Below, piece after piece: positions 19,983 through 28,307 of a stretch of 64,000 bases of DNA. Origin of the DNA: Robiginitomaculum sp. Lineage in GTDB: Bacteria; Pseudomonadota; Alphaproteobacteria; Caulobacterales; Maricaulaceae. The notes under the pieces were generated by a model. The model was given only the letters and a program-made list of their open reading frames with translations. It ran no database searches and had not been told where the DNA came from. Position numbers and translations under genes: made by a program. Each line of letters begins with the position of its first letter. Position 1 is the stretch's first letter. The stretch covers positions 186,001 to 250,000 of the forward strand of contig JAJFFS010000011.1 in assembly GCA_021776515.1 (NCBI GenBank), read 5' to 3'.

Positions 19983-20602
19983 CGCTTCCCAACAACCTGC
20001 AAAATCTGGACTGGCAAAAAGGCGGCGGCCTGATCCCCGTCATCGTGCAGGATGCGCAATGTACCACCGTGCTTATGCTGGGGTACATGAACGAAGAAGC
20101 CCTGGCGGCGAGCCTGAAAACCGGGCTGGTCACGTTTTTCAGCCGCTCTCGCAACAAACTATGGCAAAAGGGAGAAACCAGCGGCAACACCCTGAAACTG
20201 GTCAGCATAGAGACCGATTGCGACCACGATGCGTTATTGGTTGTCGCTGAACCAGTCGGCCCGACCTGCCATCTGGGTACGACGTCCTGCTTTGCAGGCG
20301 GCCTTCCGCCCGGACCGGCCTGGTTAGGCGAGCTGTCTCGCATTATTGATGAGAGGTCCACCGCCGACCCGGCCAGCAGCTATACAGCACAGTTGCTGAA
20401 CGGGCCGGTCACGCGTGCAGCGCAAAAGGTTGGTGAAGAAGGCGTCGAAGTTGCCCTGGCGGCGGTAAGCGATGACCCGAACGCCTTATCAGAAGAAGCC
20501 GCTGATCTGATCTATCATTTGATGGTGCTGCTGCGCGCCCGAGACCTCAGCGTTGCTGACGTGATGGCTGTTTTGCAACAGCGTCACCGTGGCACTGGAT
20601 GA
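19979..20602 (+). CDS. hisIE: Bifunctional phosphoribosyl-AMP cyclohydrolase / phosphoribosyl-ATP pyrophosphatase
   Basis: HisI: '[44 protein letters not shown]'. HisE: '[35 protein letters not shown]'. Confidence 0.94.
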   Translation: MTLPNNLQNLDWQKGGGLIPVIVQDAQCTTVLMLGYMNEEALAASLKTGLVTFFSRSRNKLWQKGETSGNTLKLVSIETDCDHDALLVVAEPVGPTCHLGTTSCFAGGLPPGPAWLGELSRIIDERSTADPASSYTAQLLNGPVTRAAQKVGEEGVEVALAAVSDDPNALSEEAADLIYHLMVLLRARDLSVADVMAVLQQRHRGTG

Positions 20603-20618
20603 ACGCTAACAAATGTGT

Positions 20619-20640
20619 CACCCTCAGACATTGGAGGGTG
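20619..20640 (+). promoter_or_regulatory. 7-bp stem hairpin enclosing the Shine-Dalgarno of the following gene
   Basis: CACCCTC(20619-20625)-agacattg-GAGGGTG(20634-20640), then TT-ATG. GGAGG lies in and at the edge of the 3' arm. Confidence 0.55.
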
Positions 20641-20642
20641 TT

Positions 20643-21665
20643 ATGATGCGTTTATCAGTTTTTATTTTTGCGGCTATGGTAATGATTGCAGGCTGTGGTC
20701 AAAATAAAATTTCTTCACCCCAAAAACATGCCCCGGTTAAGGAAATACCCGTTGTTGGTGAAGGGCAAATGATTCCCATCACCACCGAAAAGGGTGATTT
20801 CAAAGTATGGACCAAAAAAGTCGGCGACAATCCGGATATCAAGGTTCTGCTTCTTCACGGTGGGCCAGCAATGACTCATGAAATTTACGAAATTTTTGGC
20901 AAACATTTTCCGGACGCCGGCATTGAGTTTTATTATTATGACCAGCTTGGTTCTTATTTTTCGGATCAACCGGACGAACCCGACTTGTGGAAAACTGCGC
21001 GGTTTGTTGATGAGGTCGAACAAGTGCGTCAAGCTCTGGGCTTGGGGCCAGACAATTTTTACCTTTTTGGCCAGTCCTGGGGCGGTATTTTAGCGATGGA
21101 ATACGCCCTCGCCCATCAGGACAAACTAAAGGGGCTTGTCATTGCCAACATGATGGCCAGTATCCCCGAATATAACAACTATGCCGCCAATGTGCTGATG
21201 GCGGATATGGACCCAGACGTGCTGGCACAACTAAAGGCGTATGAAGCAGAAAAAGACTACGCTAACCCGCGCTATACCGAACTGTTGATCGAGCATCATT
21301 ATATCTACCATGTATTGCGTATGCCCGTCGATGAGTGGCCCGATGAAATCAACCGCGCTTTTGGTCACCTTAATACCGATATTTACATCCCCATGCAGGG
21401 GCCTAGCGAACTTGGTGCCAGCGGTGTTCTTGGTCAGTGGGACCGTCGTGCCGATCTAAAACGGATACATGTACCAACCCTCATCATTGGGGCGTCTCAT
21501 GACACCATGGACCCCGAACATATGGCGTGGATGGCCGGTCAGGTACAAAATGGCCGTTTCCATTTATGTCCAAACGGGTCTCATTTATCACAATATGATG
21601 ATGAAGAAAATTTCTTTGAGGGTTTGATCCGGTTCATCCAGGATGTTGATCGCGGTACTTTTTAG
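20643..21665 (+). CDS. Proline iminopeptidase-like alpha/beta hydrolase lipoprotein
   Basis: Lipobox-like 'FAAMVMIAGCGQ'; 'LLLHGGPAMTHE', 'YYDQLGSYFSDQP', 'LFGQSWGGILAMEYAL', 'CPNGSHLSQYD'. Confidence 0.85.
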   Translation: MMRLSVFIFAAMVMIAGCGQNKISSPQKHAPVKEIPVVGEGQMIPITTEKGDFKVWTKKVGDNPDIKVLLLHGGPAMTHEIYEIFGKHFPDAGIEFYYYDQLGSYFSDQPDEPDLWKTARFVDEVEQVRQALGLGPDNFYLFGQSWGGILAMEYALAHQDKLKGLVIANMMASIPEYNNYAANVLMADMDPDVLAQLKAYEAEKDYANPRYTELLIEHHYIYHVLRMPVDEWPDEINRAFGHLNTDIYIPMQGPSELGASGVLGQWDRRADLKRIHVPTLIIGASHDTMDPEHMAWMAGQVQNGRFHLCPNGSHLSQYDDEENFFEGLIRFIQDVDRGTF

Positions 21666-21766
21666 CGAAACCGCCGGACAAAAGTTATTCAAATTATTGT
21701 GGTTGGCTCAGTCGTTTCTTAATGGTTCTTTGCCATTATGCCTTTTGGGACATGAAGGGCATAAGA

Positions 21767-22852
21767 ATGAACAAGGTCGAACTGGTCAGACCCAATGAAC
21801 TAAGCACAGAAGATCTGGCGCTTTGGGCGCGCTGGCGAAGCGCCGATGCTGATATGGCCAGCCCCTATTTTTCACCTGATTGGTCACAGGCTGTGGCAAA
21901 GGTCCGTGACGACATACGCGTTGCCGTTTTCTTTAATTCAGAGGGCCACAAAAGCGCTTTTTTACCCTTGCAGCGCCCCTCCCGGCTTGTTTTACAGCCC
22001 GCAGGTGGCCCCCTTTGTGATTACCAAGGTGCCATTGGCGCTTCTGGACAAATGCTGGATATACAAAACCTGCTGAAAACCACCGGGGCAAGCCGGTATG
22101 ACTATAACAACCTGCTCGCCAAACAGGCTAGTTTTGCCCGCCACGCCCGCGAAATTCATGTGTCGCGGGTCATTGATCTTACTCAGGGTCACGATGCCTA
22201 TTTGCAAAACCGCAGAGATAACGGGTCCAGCGAAACCAAGCGTGCGCGTAAGCGTAAGCGTAAACTTTCCCGCGACATTGACCCCGTCCGCTTACAGCCC
22301 AATTGTCAAGATCCTGAGCTTTTCGAACAGCTGCTAACGTGGAAAAGCAACCAATACAAACGCACCGGGCAAACCGATGTTTTTAATAGTGGTTGGGCTT
22401 TGTCACTGGTTCGTAGTTTGTTTGAAACCCCCAGTGACGATTTGGGCGCTCGCCTTTTTGCGCTTTATGCTGGTGATAGACTGATTGCCCTTAATTTATG
22501 CTTGTACTCAGGCACAGTTCTGCATAGTTGGTTTATTGCTCACAACCCGGAATTTTCTCATTTTTCACCTGGCTTGATTTTATTTGAAGAAATGATCGAG
22601 CATGCGTGCCAAACCGGAATTACAGAAATTGACCTTGGGGCTGGTGATTACCGCTTCAAACTTAATCTTGCCAATGCAGCGCGGCCATTATGCGACGGTT
22701 TTGTGGGTACAAACGCACTATCAGCGCGTGTGCGCAAACTGGAGTATGATATGCGTGATGTGTTTGAGGCTCTGCCTCTTGGGCCTGTGTCGGCATGGCC
22801 CGGCAAGGCAATGCGGCGACGTGACCTCAGTCGTGGGCTAAAATTGTGTTGA
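21767..22852 (+). CDS. CelD/BcsL-like GNAT acyltransferase family protein
   Basis: BioF2/CelD-type C-terminal pattern 'SHFSPGLILFEEMIEHACQTGITEIDLGAGDYRFKLNLAN'. ATG 21767 preferred over the track start. Confidence 0.72.
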   Translation: MNKVELVRPNELSTEDLALWARWRSADADMASPYFSPDWSQAVAKVRDDIRVAVFFNSEGHKSAFLPLQRPSRLVLQPAGGPLCDYQGAIGASGQMLDIQNLLKTTGASRYDYNNLLAKQASFARHAREIHVSRVIDLTQGHDAYLQNRRDNGSSETKRARKRKRKLSRDIDPVRLQPNCQDPELFEQLLTWKSNQYKRTGQTDVFNSGWALSLVRSLFETPSDDLGARLFALYAGDRLIALNLCLYSGTVLHSWFIAHNPEFSHFSPGLILFEEMIEHACQTGITEIDLGAGDYRFKLNLANAARPLCDGFVGTNALSARVRKLEYDMRDVFEALPLGPVSAWPGKAMRRRDLSRGLKLC

Positions 22853-22919
22853 AAAATTAACTCGCCAAACACGCTTGCCTCGTTTACATCGCAATGAGCA
22901 CGTAAACGGGAGAGTTTTC

Positions 22920-23525
22920 ATGAGATTATTTGCGCTGACCTGCCTTGGCCTGAGCCTGCTTCTTACCGCCTGTAATCCGGTCAAAAAAGAAACAAAAGAA
23001 GACCCACCTGTCAGCACAGGTGATCAACCAGAGTTTTCCGGTGATTTTGATCCCGCGCAGAAAAACCTGATGGTTGGCAAGGCATATCTGGATGAAAACA
23101 AAAACGCACCCGGCGTCATTACCACCTCAACCGGCCTGCAATATAAGATAGTCAAATCTGGGCCTGAAGAAGGAGAGCACCCCTTTGCTGGCCAGTTTGT
23201 TTGTGTGCATTATCAGGGCACATCAATTGATGGCAAAGAATTTGACAGCTCTTATAGTCGTGACGTGCCTATTGTTTTTCCTTCAAACCGCCTTATTAAA
23301 GGCTGGGTAGAGGCGCTTGGCCTTATGCGTGCCGGTGATGAATGGATGTTGTATGTCGCCCCCGAACTTGCCTATGGCACCAGCGGCACAATGGGTGGTC
23401 CCATAGGGCCAAACGAAACGCTGGTTTTCAAAATCAACCTTATTAAGCTGATGGAGTTGACCGCTAATGAGTACCGCCAGACCTATGCCATCAACCCGGC
23501 GCTAGATTGTTCTGCTACGCCCTGA
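22920..23525 (+). CDS. FKBP-type peptidyl-prolyl cis-trans isomerase, lipoprotein
   Basis: Lipobox 'LSLLLTAC'; 'VCVHYQGTSIDGKEFDSSYSR..PIVFPSNRLIKGWVEALGLMRAGDEWMLYVAPELAYG'. Confidence 0.9.
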   Translation: MRLFALTCLGLSLLLTACNPVKKETKEDPPVSTGDQPEFSGDFDPAQKNLMVGKAYLDENKNAPGVITTSTGLQYKIVKSGPEEGEHPFAGQFVCVHYQGTSIDGKEFDSSYSRDVPIVFPSNRLIKGWVEALGLMRAGDEWMLYVAPELAYGTSGTMGGPIGPNETLVFKINLIKLMELTANEYRQTYAINPALDCSATP

Positions 23526-24685
23526 TGAGTGCTGACGAAGCCAAATTACGAGAAATTCTGGCCACGCTGATTGGTTTTGATACGGTTTCACGTAACTCAA
23601 ACCTGCAACTCATTGACTGGGTAGAGGGTTATCTTGGTGCGCTTGGTGCCGTATGCGCCCGCGTGGTCAATGATGATGGCAAAAAGGCAAACTTTTACGC
23701 CAGTCTTGGCCCGATGGTGCCAGGCGGCCTCGTGCTTTCCGGTCATACCGACGTCGTGCCCGTGGATGGTCAAAACTGGACCAGCGATCCTTTTTCTCTC
23801 ACCCAAAAAGATGAACGGTATTATGGGCGCGGCACATGCGATATGAAGGGGTTTATTGCCTGCGCCCTAACCGCAGCATCAGATTTTGCCAGGGCAGACC
23901 TGGCTCGGCCCGTACATTTTGCCTTTTCCTATGATGAAGAGGTGGGTTGTCTTGGTGCCCCATCGCTGATCGAAGCCATTGCGCGTAACCTGCCAAAACC
24001 CGCAGCCGTTTTGGTGGGAGAACCAACAGATATGCGCGTTGTCGGCGCTCATAAAGGGCAAAACTCCTATCGCGTGTGCGTCTATGGAAAAGAAGCCCAT
24101 TCCAGCTTACCCCATAAAGGCGCTTCGGCGGTAATGGCCGCCGGGCTATTGATGGCAGAGCTTGATGGTATTGCCAAAGACTTGCAACGCTCCGCCGATC
24201 CGCACAATCCGTTTGACCCCCCCTATGGCACGCTGACCATCGGTTTGGTTCGCGGTGGCACGGCGGTAAATATTATTGCCCGTGAGTGCACCTTTCACTG
24301 GGATTTGCGACCCCTGCCCAGCGATGATTGCGCAGCCATAGAGGCCCGCTTTACGCGCAAGGTTCACGAAATTGAAGCCCAAATGCGCAAAACTGCACCC
24401 GACGCCAGAATAGAGTTTGAGCGCATGACCTCGGCACCGCCGCTTGCCGCCGACCTGCAAAGCGCCGCAGAGCATATCGCCAGGCTTCTTACTGGCGATA
24501 ACCAGAGCCGCACGGTTTCCTATACGACCGAAGCCGGGCATTTCCAGCGGGCTGGCTTCCCGGCTGTGGTTTGCGGCCCTGGTTCCATAGAGCAAGCCCA
24601 CAAACCTGATGAGTATGTGGAGATAAGCCAGTTAAATCTGTGCCTGAAAACCTTAAGGAAATTGCCGCAGCATTTAAGCGCCTGA
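23525..24685 (+). CDS. argE: Acetylornithine deacetylase
   Basis: M20 family: 'LSGHTDVVPVDGQNWTSDPFSL', 'YGRGTCDMKGFIAC', 'GEPTDMRVVGAHKGQ', 'TEAGHFQRAGFPAVVCGPGSIEQAHKPDEYV'. Confidence 0.88.
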   Translation: MSADEAKLREILATLIGFDTVSRNSNLQLIDWVEGYLGALGAVCARVVNDDGKKANFYASLGPMVPGGLVLSGHTDVVPVDGQNWTSDPFSLTQKDERYYGRGTCDMKGFIACALTAASDFARADLARPVHFAFSYDEEVGCLGAPSLIEAIARNLPKPAAVLVGEPTDMRVVGAHKGQNSYRVCVYGKEAHSSLPHKGASAVMAAGLLMAELDGIAKDLQRSADPHNPFDPPYGTLTIGLVRGGTAVNIIARECTFHWDLRPLPSDDCAAIEARFTRKVHEIEAQMRKTAPDARIEFERMTSAPPLAADLQSAAEHIARLLTGDNQSRTVSYTTEAGHFQRAGFPAVVCGPGSIEQAHKPDEYVEISQLNLCLKTLRKLPQHLSA

Positions 24686-24694
24686 TTTTGGGCG

Positions 24695-24904
24695 TCAGCC
24701 GCCGCGCAATTGTGCTTTGACAAAAAATCCGATGAGCAGTGCAACAATGGCCACAGCTTGCAAACCCACACGCCAGCGCATGATTTTATTGCTTTTCGCC
24801 TTGGCTTCATCCCCGCCGCGCGCCATGGTTGTCACACCCCAGATAAGCGTCACAACGACCATGAGCACCGCAACAACAATAACGGTATTGATAAAAATCA
24901 GCAT
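24695..24904 (-). CDS. HIG1-domain twin-transmembrane protein
   Basis: 69 aa, two TM helices, 'TTMARGGDEAKAKSNKIMRWRVGLQAVAIVALL'. Confidence 0.8.
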   Translation of the reverse strand: MLIFINTVIVVAVLMVVVTLIWGVTTMARGGDEAKAKSNKIMRWRVGLQAVAIVALLIGFFVKAQLRGG

Positions 24905-24930
24905 GATTACGCTCTTTCCTAACTACGCCC

Positions 24931-25980
24931 CTAACTACGCCAACGCAAAGTGGCTGGTTTTACCGGGTTAACAAAGTCACGACCTTCTGTCTGGCTATCA
25001 ACCCATTCCTGCTTCAGTTTGAAATACCACATGGCCTGAACATCTGCATCATGGATCAACATCAATTTAGGGTCAAACCCCAACCCCCTCTGCTGTGCCT
25101 GAACCGCATCACGGTCCTGGCCTGCAAAGGTTAAAATGGCTTTGCGCAACAAAAAGTCTGGAACGACACTCATTAAAGGATGATCCCAGTAAAGCGCAAT
25201 GGTGATAATTGTTTGCGTTTCATCTACAGGGGTTACGGCGGTAAAAATCGTCACTTGTCGCCCACCGACCAAAATATATTCTGTGCGCAAGCCCGGTAGT
25301 TCAAACCTGATCTCTGTTTGTGGTTTTGATCCCAACAACCGGTATAAAAAAGAATTTGATGATGGCACATGCGGCAACATGGTAAAGCCGTGCTTCACCG
25401 GGCCAAAGGCTTTTTGTTTTTCGTGTACGGATTTTTCTGTACGCCACCACCATTGGCGATGGATGTAAGGGATGTGTGCCGGATCCATCAGTCCGATCAC
25501 TGCGTGGTCCACTGGGCAGTCAAAAACCATGGAAACGTGCAAGCGAGGCACGGTGTTTTCAACATGGTCCAGGCGTGGTGCCGGTATGGTTGGTTCGGCA
25601 CCTTCTTCTGCACCAAGGTAAATCCAGATAAGCCCCTGTGCCTCATCCACCGCAAACCTGCGTGTTTGTATCCGCGAAATATCCATGCCCGAAGCCTGCT
25701 CTTCGGTAAGCGAGGGAATGGCACGACACACCCCATCAACACCAAAGCGCCAGCCATGATAAGGGCACTCTATCATGGTTTCCCCGCACGTGTTTTCAAC
25801 TTGCCGGCCCACAGAAAGGGGCATTGCCCTATGCGGACAAATGTCACGTAACGCAAAAACCTGGCCCGCGCCGTCACGGCCAATAAGCACAGGCTCACCC
25901 GCAATTTGTACAGCCTGCGGCACGCCGGTTTTCACCTGCGTAGAAAGCGCGCCAAAATACCAGAGGTTTTGTAAAAACAT
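24931..25980 (-). CDS. Rieske [2Fe-2S] ring-hydroxylating oxygenase alpha-subunit-like protein
   Basis: N-terminus 'MFLQNLWYFGALS'; Rieske motif 'CPHRAMPLSVG...CPYHGWRFG'; 'DPAHIPYIHR' mononuclear-iron region. Confidence 0.87.
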   Translation of the reverse strand: MFLQNLWYFGALSTQVKTGVPQAVQIAGEPVLIGRDGAGQVFALRDICPHRAMPLSVGRQVENTCGETMIECPYHGWRFGVDGVCRAIPSLTEEQASGMDISRIQTRRFAVDEAQGLIWIYLGAEEGAEPTIPAPRLDHVENTVPRLHVSMVFDCPVDHAVIGLMDPAHIPYIHRQWWWRTEKSVHEKQKAFGPVKHGFTMLPHVPSSNSFLYRLLGSKPQTEIRFELPGLRTEYILVGGRQVTIFTAVTPVDETQTIITIALYWDHPLMSVVPDFLLRKAILTFAGQDRDAVQAQQRGLGFDPKLMLIHDADVQAMWYFKLKQEWVDSQTEGRDFVNPVKPATLRWRS

Positions 25981-25989
25981 GCTGTTGTT

Positions 25990-26059
25990 CTAGCGTGCAA
26001 GGCACACAAAGCAAGACAAAGGGCACCGCGCTCTTGCAAAGGTGTGCCTTTCGCGCTAG
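25990..26059. repeat. 70-bp nested inverted-repeat element between divergent genes
   Basis: CTAGCG-tgc-AAGGCACAC-aaa-GCAAG-(17 nt)-CTTGC-aaag-GTGTGCCTT-tcg-CGCTAG; three nested perfectly paired segments (6, 9 and 5 bp). Confidence 0.75.
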
Positions 26060-26083
26060 CCGCATGATCAAAGGGAGGCCGTT

Positions 26084-27145
26084 ATGGGGCGTAAACTAAA
26101 AGCTATCTTGTTTATTGTGTTGACTTTGATTGTAGGTGTGTCCTGGTTTTGGTGGCGCACCATGAGCTGGACAGGCGAACTGACCACCTTGTCAGCGCAC
26201 TATGATGGCACGTGCGAAAGCGTTGAGGGTATTTATGGCGCTGAAGACATTGTTATCGACCATGAAAACAACCTCGCCTATGTTTCCAGTCATGACCGCC
26301 GCAATCCGGAAACAAAAGGCTCTATCTGGGTCTTGCCAACAAACGCACCGGGCGAGGCCCATGCTCTGACTTTAACGGGTTATGATGCAGAGCGGTTTTC
26401 TCCTCATGGTGTTGATCTGTGGGTTGGTGCGGATGGTGTGCGTCGCCTGTTTGTTATTGATCATGGTGACTGGTCATTAAACCGGGTGGTTATCTTTCGT
26501 GTTGAAGATGACGCGCTGGTTTTTGAACGCGCCATCGCTAACCCCCTTATCAAACGCCCCAATGACATTGCTGCCGCCAGCCAGAGTGCCTTTTATGTAA
26601 CCAACGACCTGGGTGCCGGTTATGACAGCCAGGGCGAGTTTTTCGAGGTTCTGTTTCGACAAGTCAAAGGCAATCTGGTGTATCATGATGGTAGCAAGGC
26701 CAGCATTGTTGCCGACAAGATCGGTTACGCTAACGGCGTTGCTGTTAGCAACGATGGTTCAAGCGTTTATCTTGGGGCAATTATTGATCAATCGGTGCGC
26801 TTTTTTTCACGCGACGTTGCCAGCGGCGCGCTAACCCTTGTTGATGAAATTGTTCTGGGTACTGGCGTTGATAACATTGATGTGGATGAAGAGGGTGTGC
26901 TCTGGATAGGCGCCCACCCCAAACTTCTGACGTTTTCAAAACACGCCAAGAATGAGGCCGATCGCAGCCCCTCGCAAATTATTCGTGCCGACCCGGTAAA
27001 CAAAACCATAAAAGAGATTTACCTTAGCCACGGAGACCCCCTCTCCGGTGCTTCTGTGGGCGCACATTCAGACGGCACCCTTTTAATTGGCGGTGTTTTT
27101 GATCCACGGGTTCTGGTTTGTACCAACGATAAACCCGCGCCTTAA
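26084..27145 (+). CDS. SMP-30/paraoxonase (arylesterase)-like beta-propeller protein
   Basis: Single N-terminal TM; 'GAEDIVIDHENNLAYVSSHDRR', 'FSPHGVDLWVGADGVRRLFVIDHG', 'RPNDIAA', 'YANGVAVSNDGSSVYLGA'. Confidence 0.8.
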   Translation: MGRKLKAILFIVLTLIVGVSWFWWRTMSWTGELTTLSAHYDGTCESVEGIYGAEDIVIDHENNLAYVSSHDRRNPETKGSIWVLPTNAPGEAHALTLTGYDAERFSPHGVDLWVGADGVRRLFVIDHGDWSLNRVVIFRVEDDALVFERAIANPLIKRPNDIAAASQSAFYVTNDLGAGYDSQGEFFEVLFRQVKGNLVYHDGSKASIVADKIGYANGVAVSNDGSSVYLGAIIDQSVRFFSRDVASGALTLVDEIVLGTGVDNIDVDEEGVLWIGAHPKLLTFSKHAKNEADRSPSQIIRADPVNKTIKEIYLSHGDPLSGASVGAHSDGTLLIGGVFDPRVLVCTNDKPAP

Positions 27146-27180
27146 CCTTAAAACATATAGATGAAAGAAAGGATGTTTCA

Positions 27181-28179
27181 GTGACCAACCAGACCAAATT
27201 CGATGTTCTTGGCATCGGCAACGCCATCGTTGATGTTATTGCACCCGTAGACGATGTTTTTTTAGGCCAGAACGATATTACCAAGGCCTCTATGACGCTT
27301 ATCGACGAGGAACGGGCACAGGGCCTGTACGGTGTTTTTCCGTCCGCTGCTGAAACATCCGGCGGCTCTGCGGCCAATACTATTGCGGGTATCGCCGGGT
27401 TAGGTGCTCACACGGCGTATTGTGGCAAAGTTGCCGATGATGAACTGGGCAAAACCTTTGCTCATGATTTACGAGCAACGGGCGCCGCTTTTGAAACAGC
27501 GCCGCTGGTTGGTGGCCCTGGAACCGCGCGTTGTCTTATCGCCGTTACACCCGACGCTCAGCGCTCCATGTCCACATACCTGGGTGCATCCTCGCTTTTT
27601 TGCGTAGATGATCTGGATGAAGACATGATCCGGGATGCGGCCATCACTTATATGGAAGGGTATTTGTTTGATCGGGACGCGGCCAAACAAGCTTTTGTCC
27701 ATGCCGCCGAAATTGCTACAGCAGCAGGGCGCAAAACGGCGCTGACCCTTTCTGATCTTTTTTGCGTGGATCGGCATCGACAATCATTTTTACACCTTAT
27801 TCGGGGACACATTGATATTCTCTTTGCCAACGAGGCTGAGCTGCTGGCGCTTTACGAAACTGTCGATTTTGATAAGGCACTGGCTCGCGTGCGAGAGGAT
27901 TGTGCTTTTGCAGCCGTAACGCGCAGCGAAAAGGGCTCTGTTTTGTTGAGTAAAGAAGAAATGATCAACATCAATGCCGCGCCTGTTGAAAAGGTAGTTG
28001 ATACAACGGGTGCAGGTGACCTTTATGCCGCCGGTGTTTTATATGGCCTTTCTCGTAACTTGCCATTAGCAGAATGTGGCCGCATCGGCTCTGTTGCAGC
28101 GGCAGAGGTGATTTCACATTACGGGGCCAGAGCCCAAACAAACCTGCGCATTCTTTCTGGCCTTGGTGTCTCCTCGTGA
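27181..28179 (+). CDS. Adenosine kinase-like PfkB-family sugar kinase
   Basis: 'VLGIGNAIVDVIAPV', 'SGGSAANTIAGIAGLG', 'VDTTGAGDLYAAGVLYGL'. Confidence 0.88.
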   Translation: MTNQTKFDVLGIGNAIVDVIAPVDDVFLGQNDITKASMTLIDEERAQGLYGVFPSAAETSGGSAANTIAGIAGLGAHTAYCGKVADDELGKTFAHDLRATGAAFETAPLVGGPGTARCLIAVTPDAQRSMSTYLGASSLFCVDDLDEDMIRDAAITYMEGYLFDRDAAKQAFVHAAEIATAAGRKTALTLSDLFCVDRHRQSFLHLIRGHIDILFANEAELLALYETVDFDKALARVREDCAFAAVTRSEKGSVLLSKEEMININAAPVEKVVDTTGAGDLYAAGVLYGLSRNLPLAECGRIGSVAAAEVISHYGARAQTNLRILSGLGVSS

Positions 28180-28307
28180 TTTAATACACCAACATAACCC
28201 TGTTTTATGTAGTTATGGCCTGACGGTTAACGCCCCGGAAACGGCTTTGTTGTTACAGCATAAAGGTTAAGGCTGTTTTGCGGCTGTCATTACCCAAGGG
28301 TTGTTTT

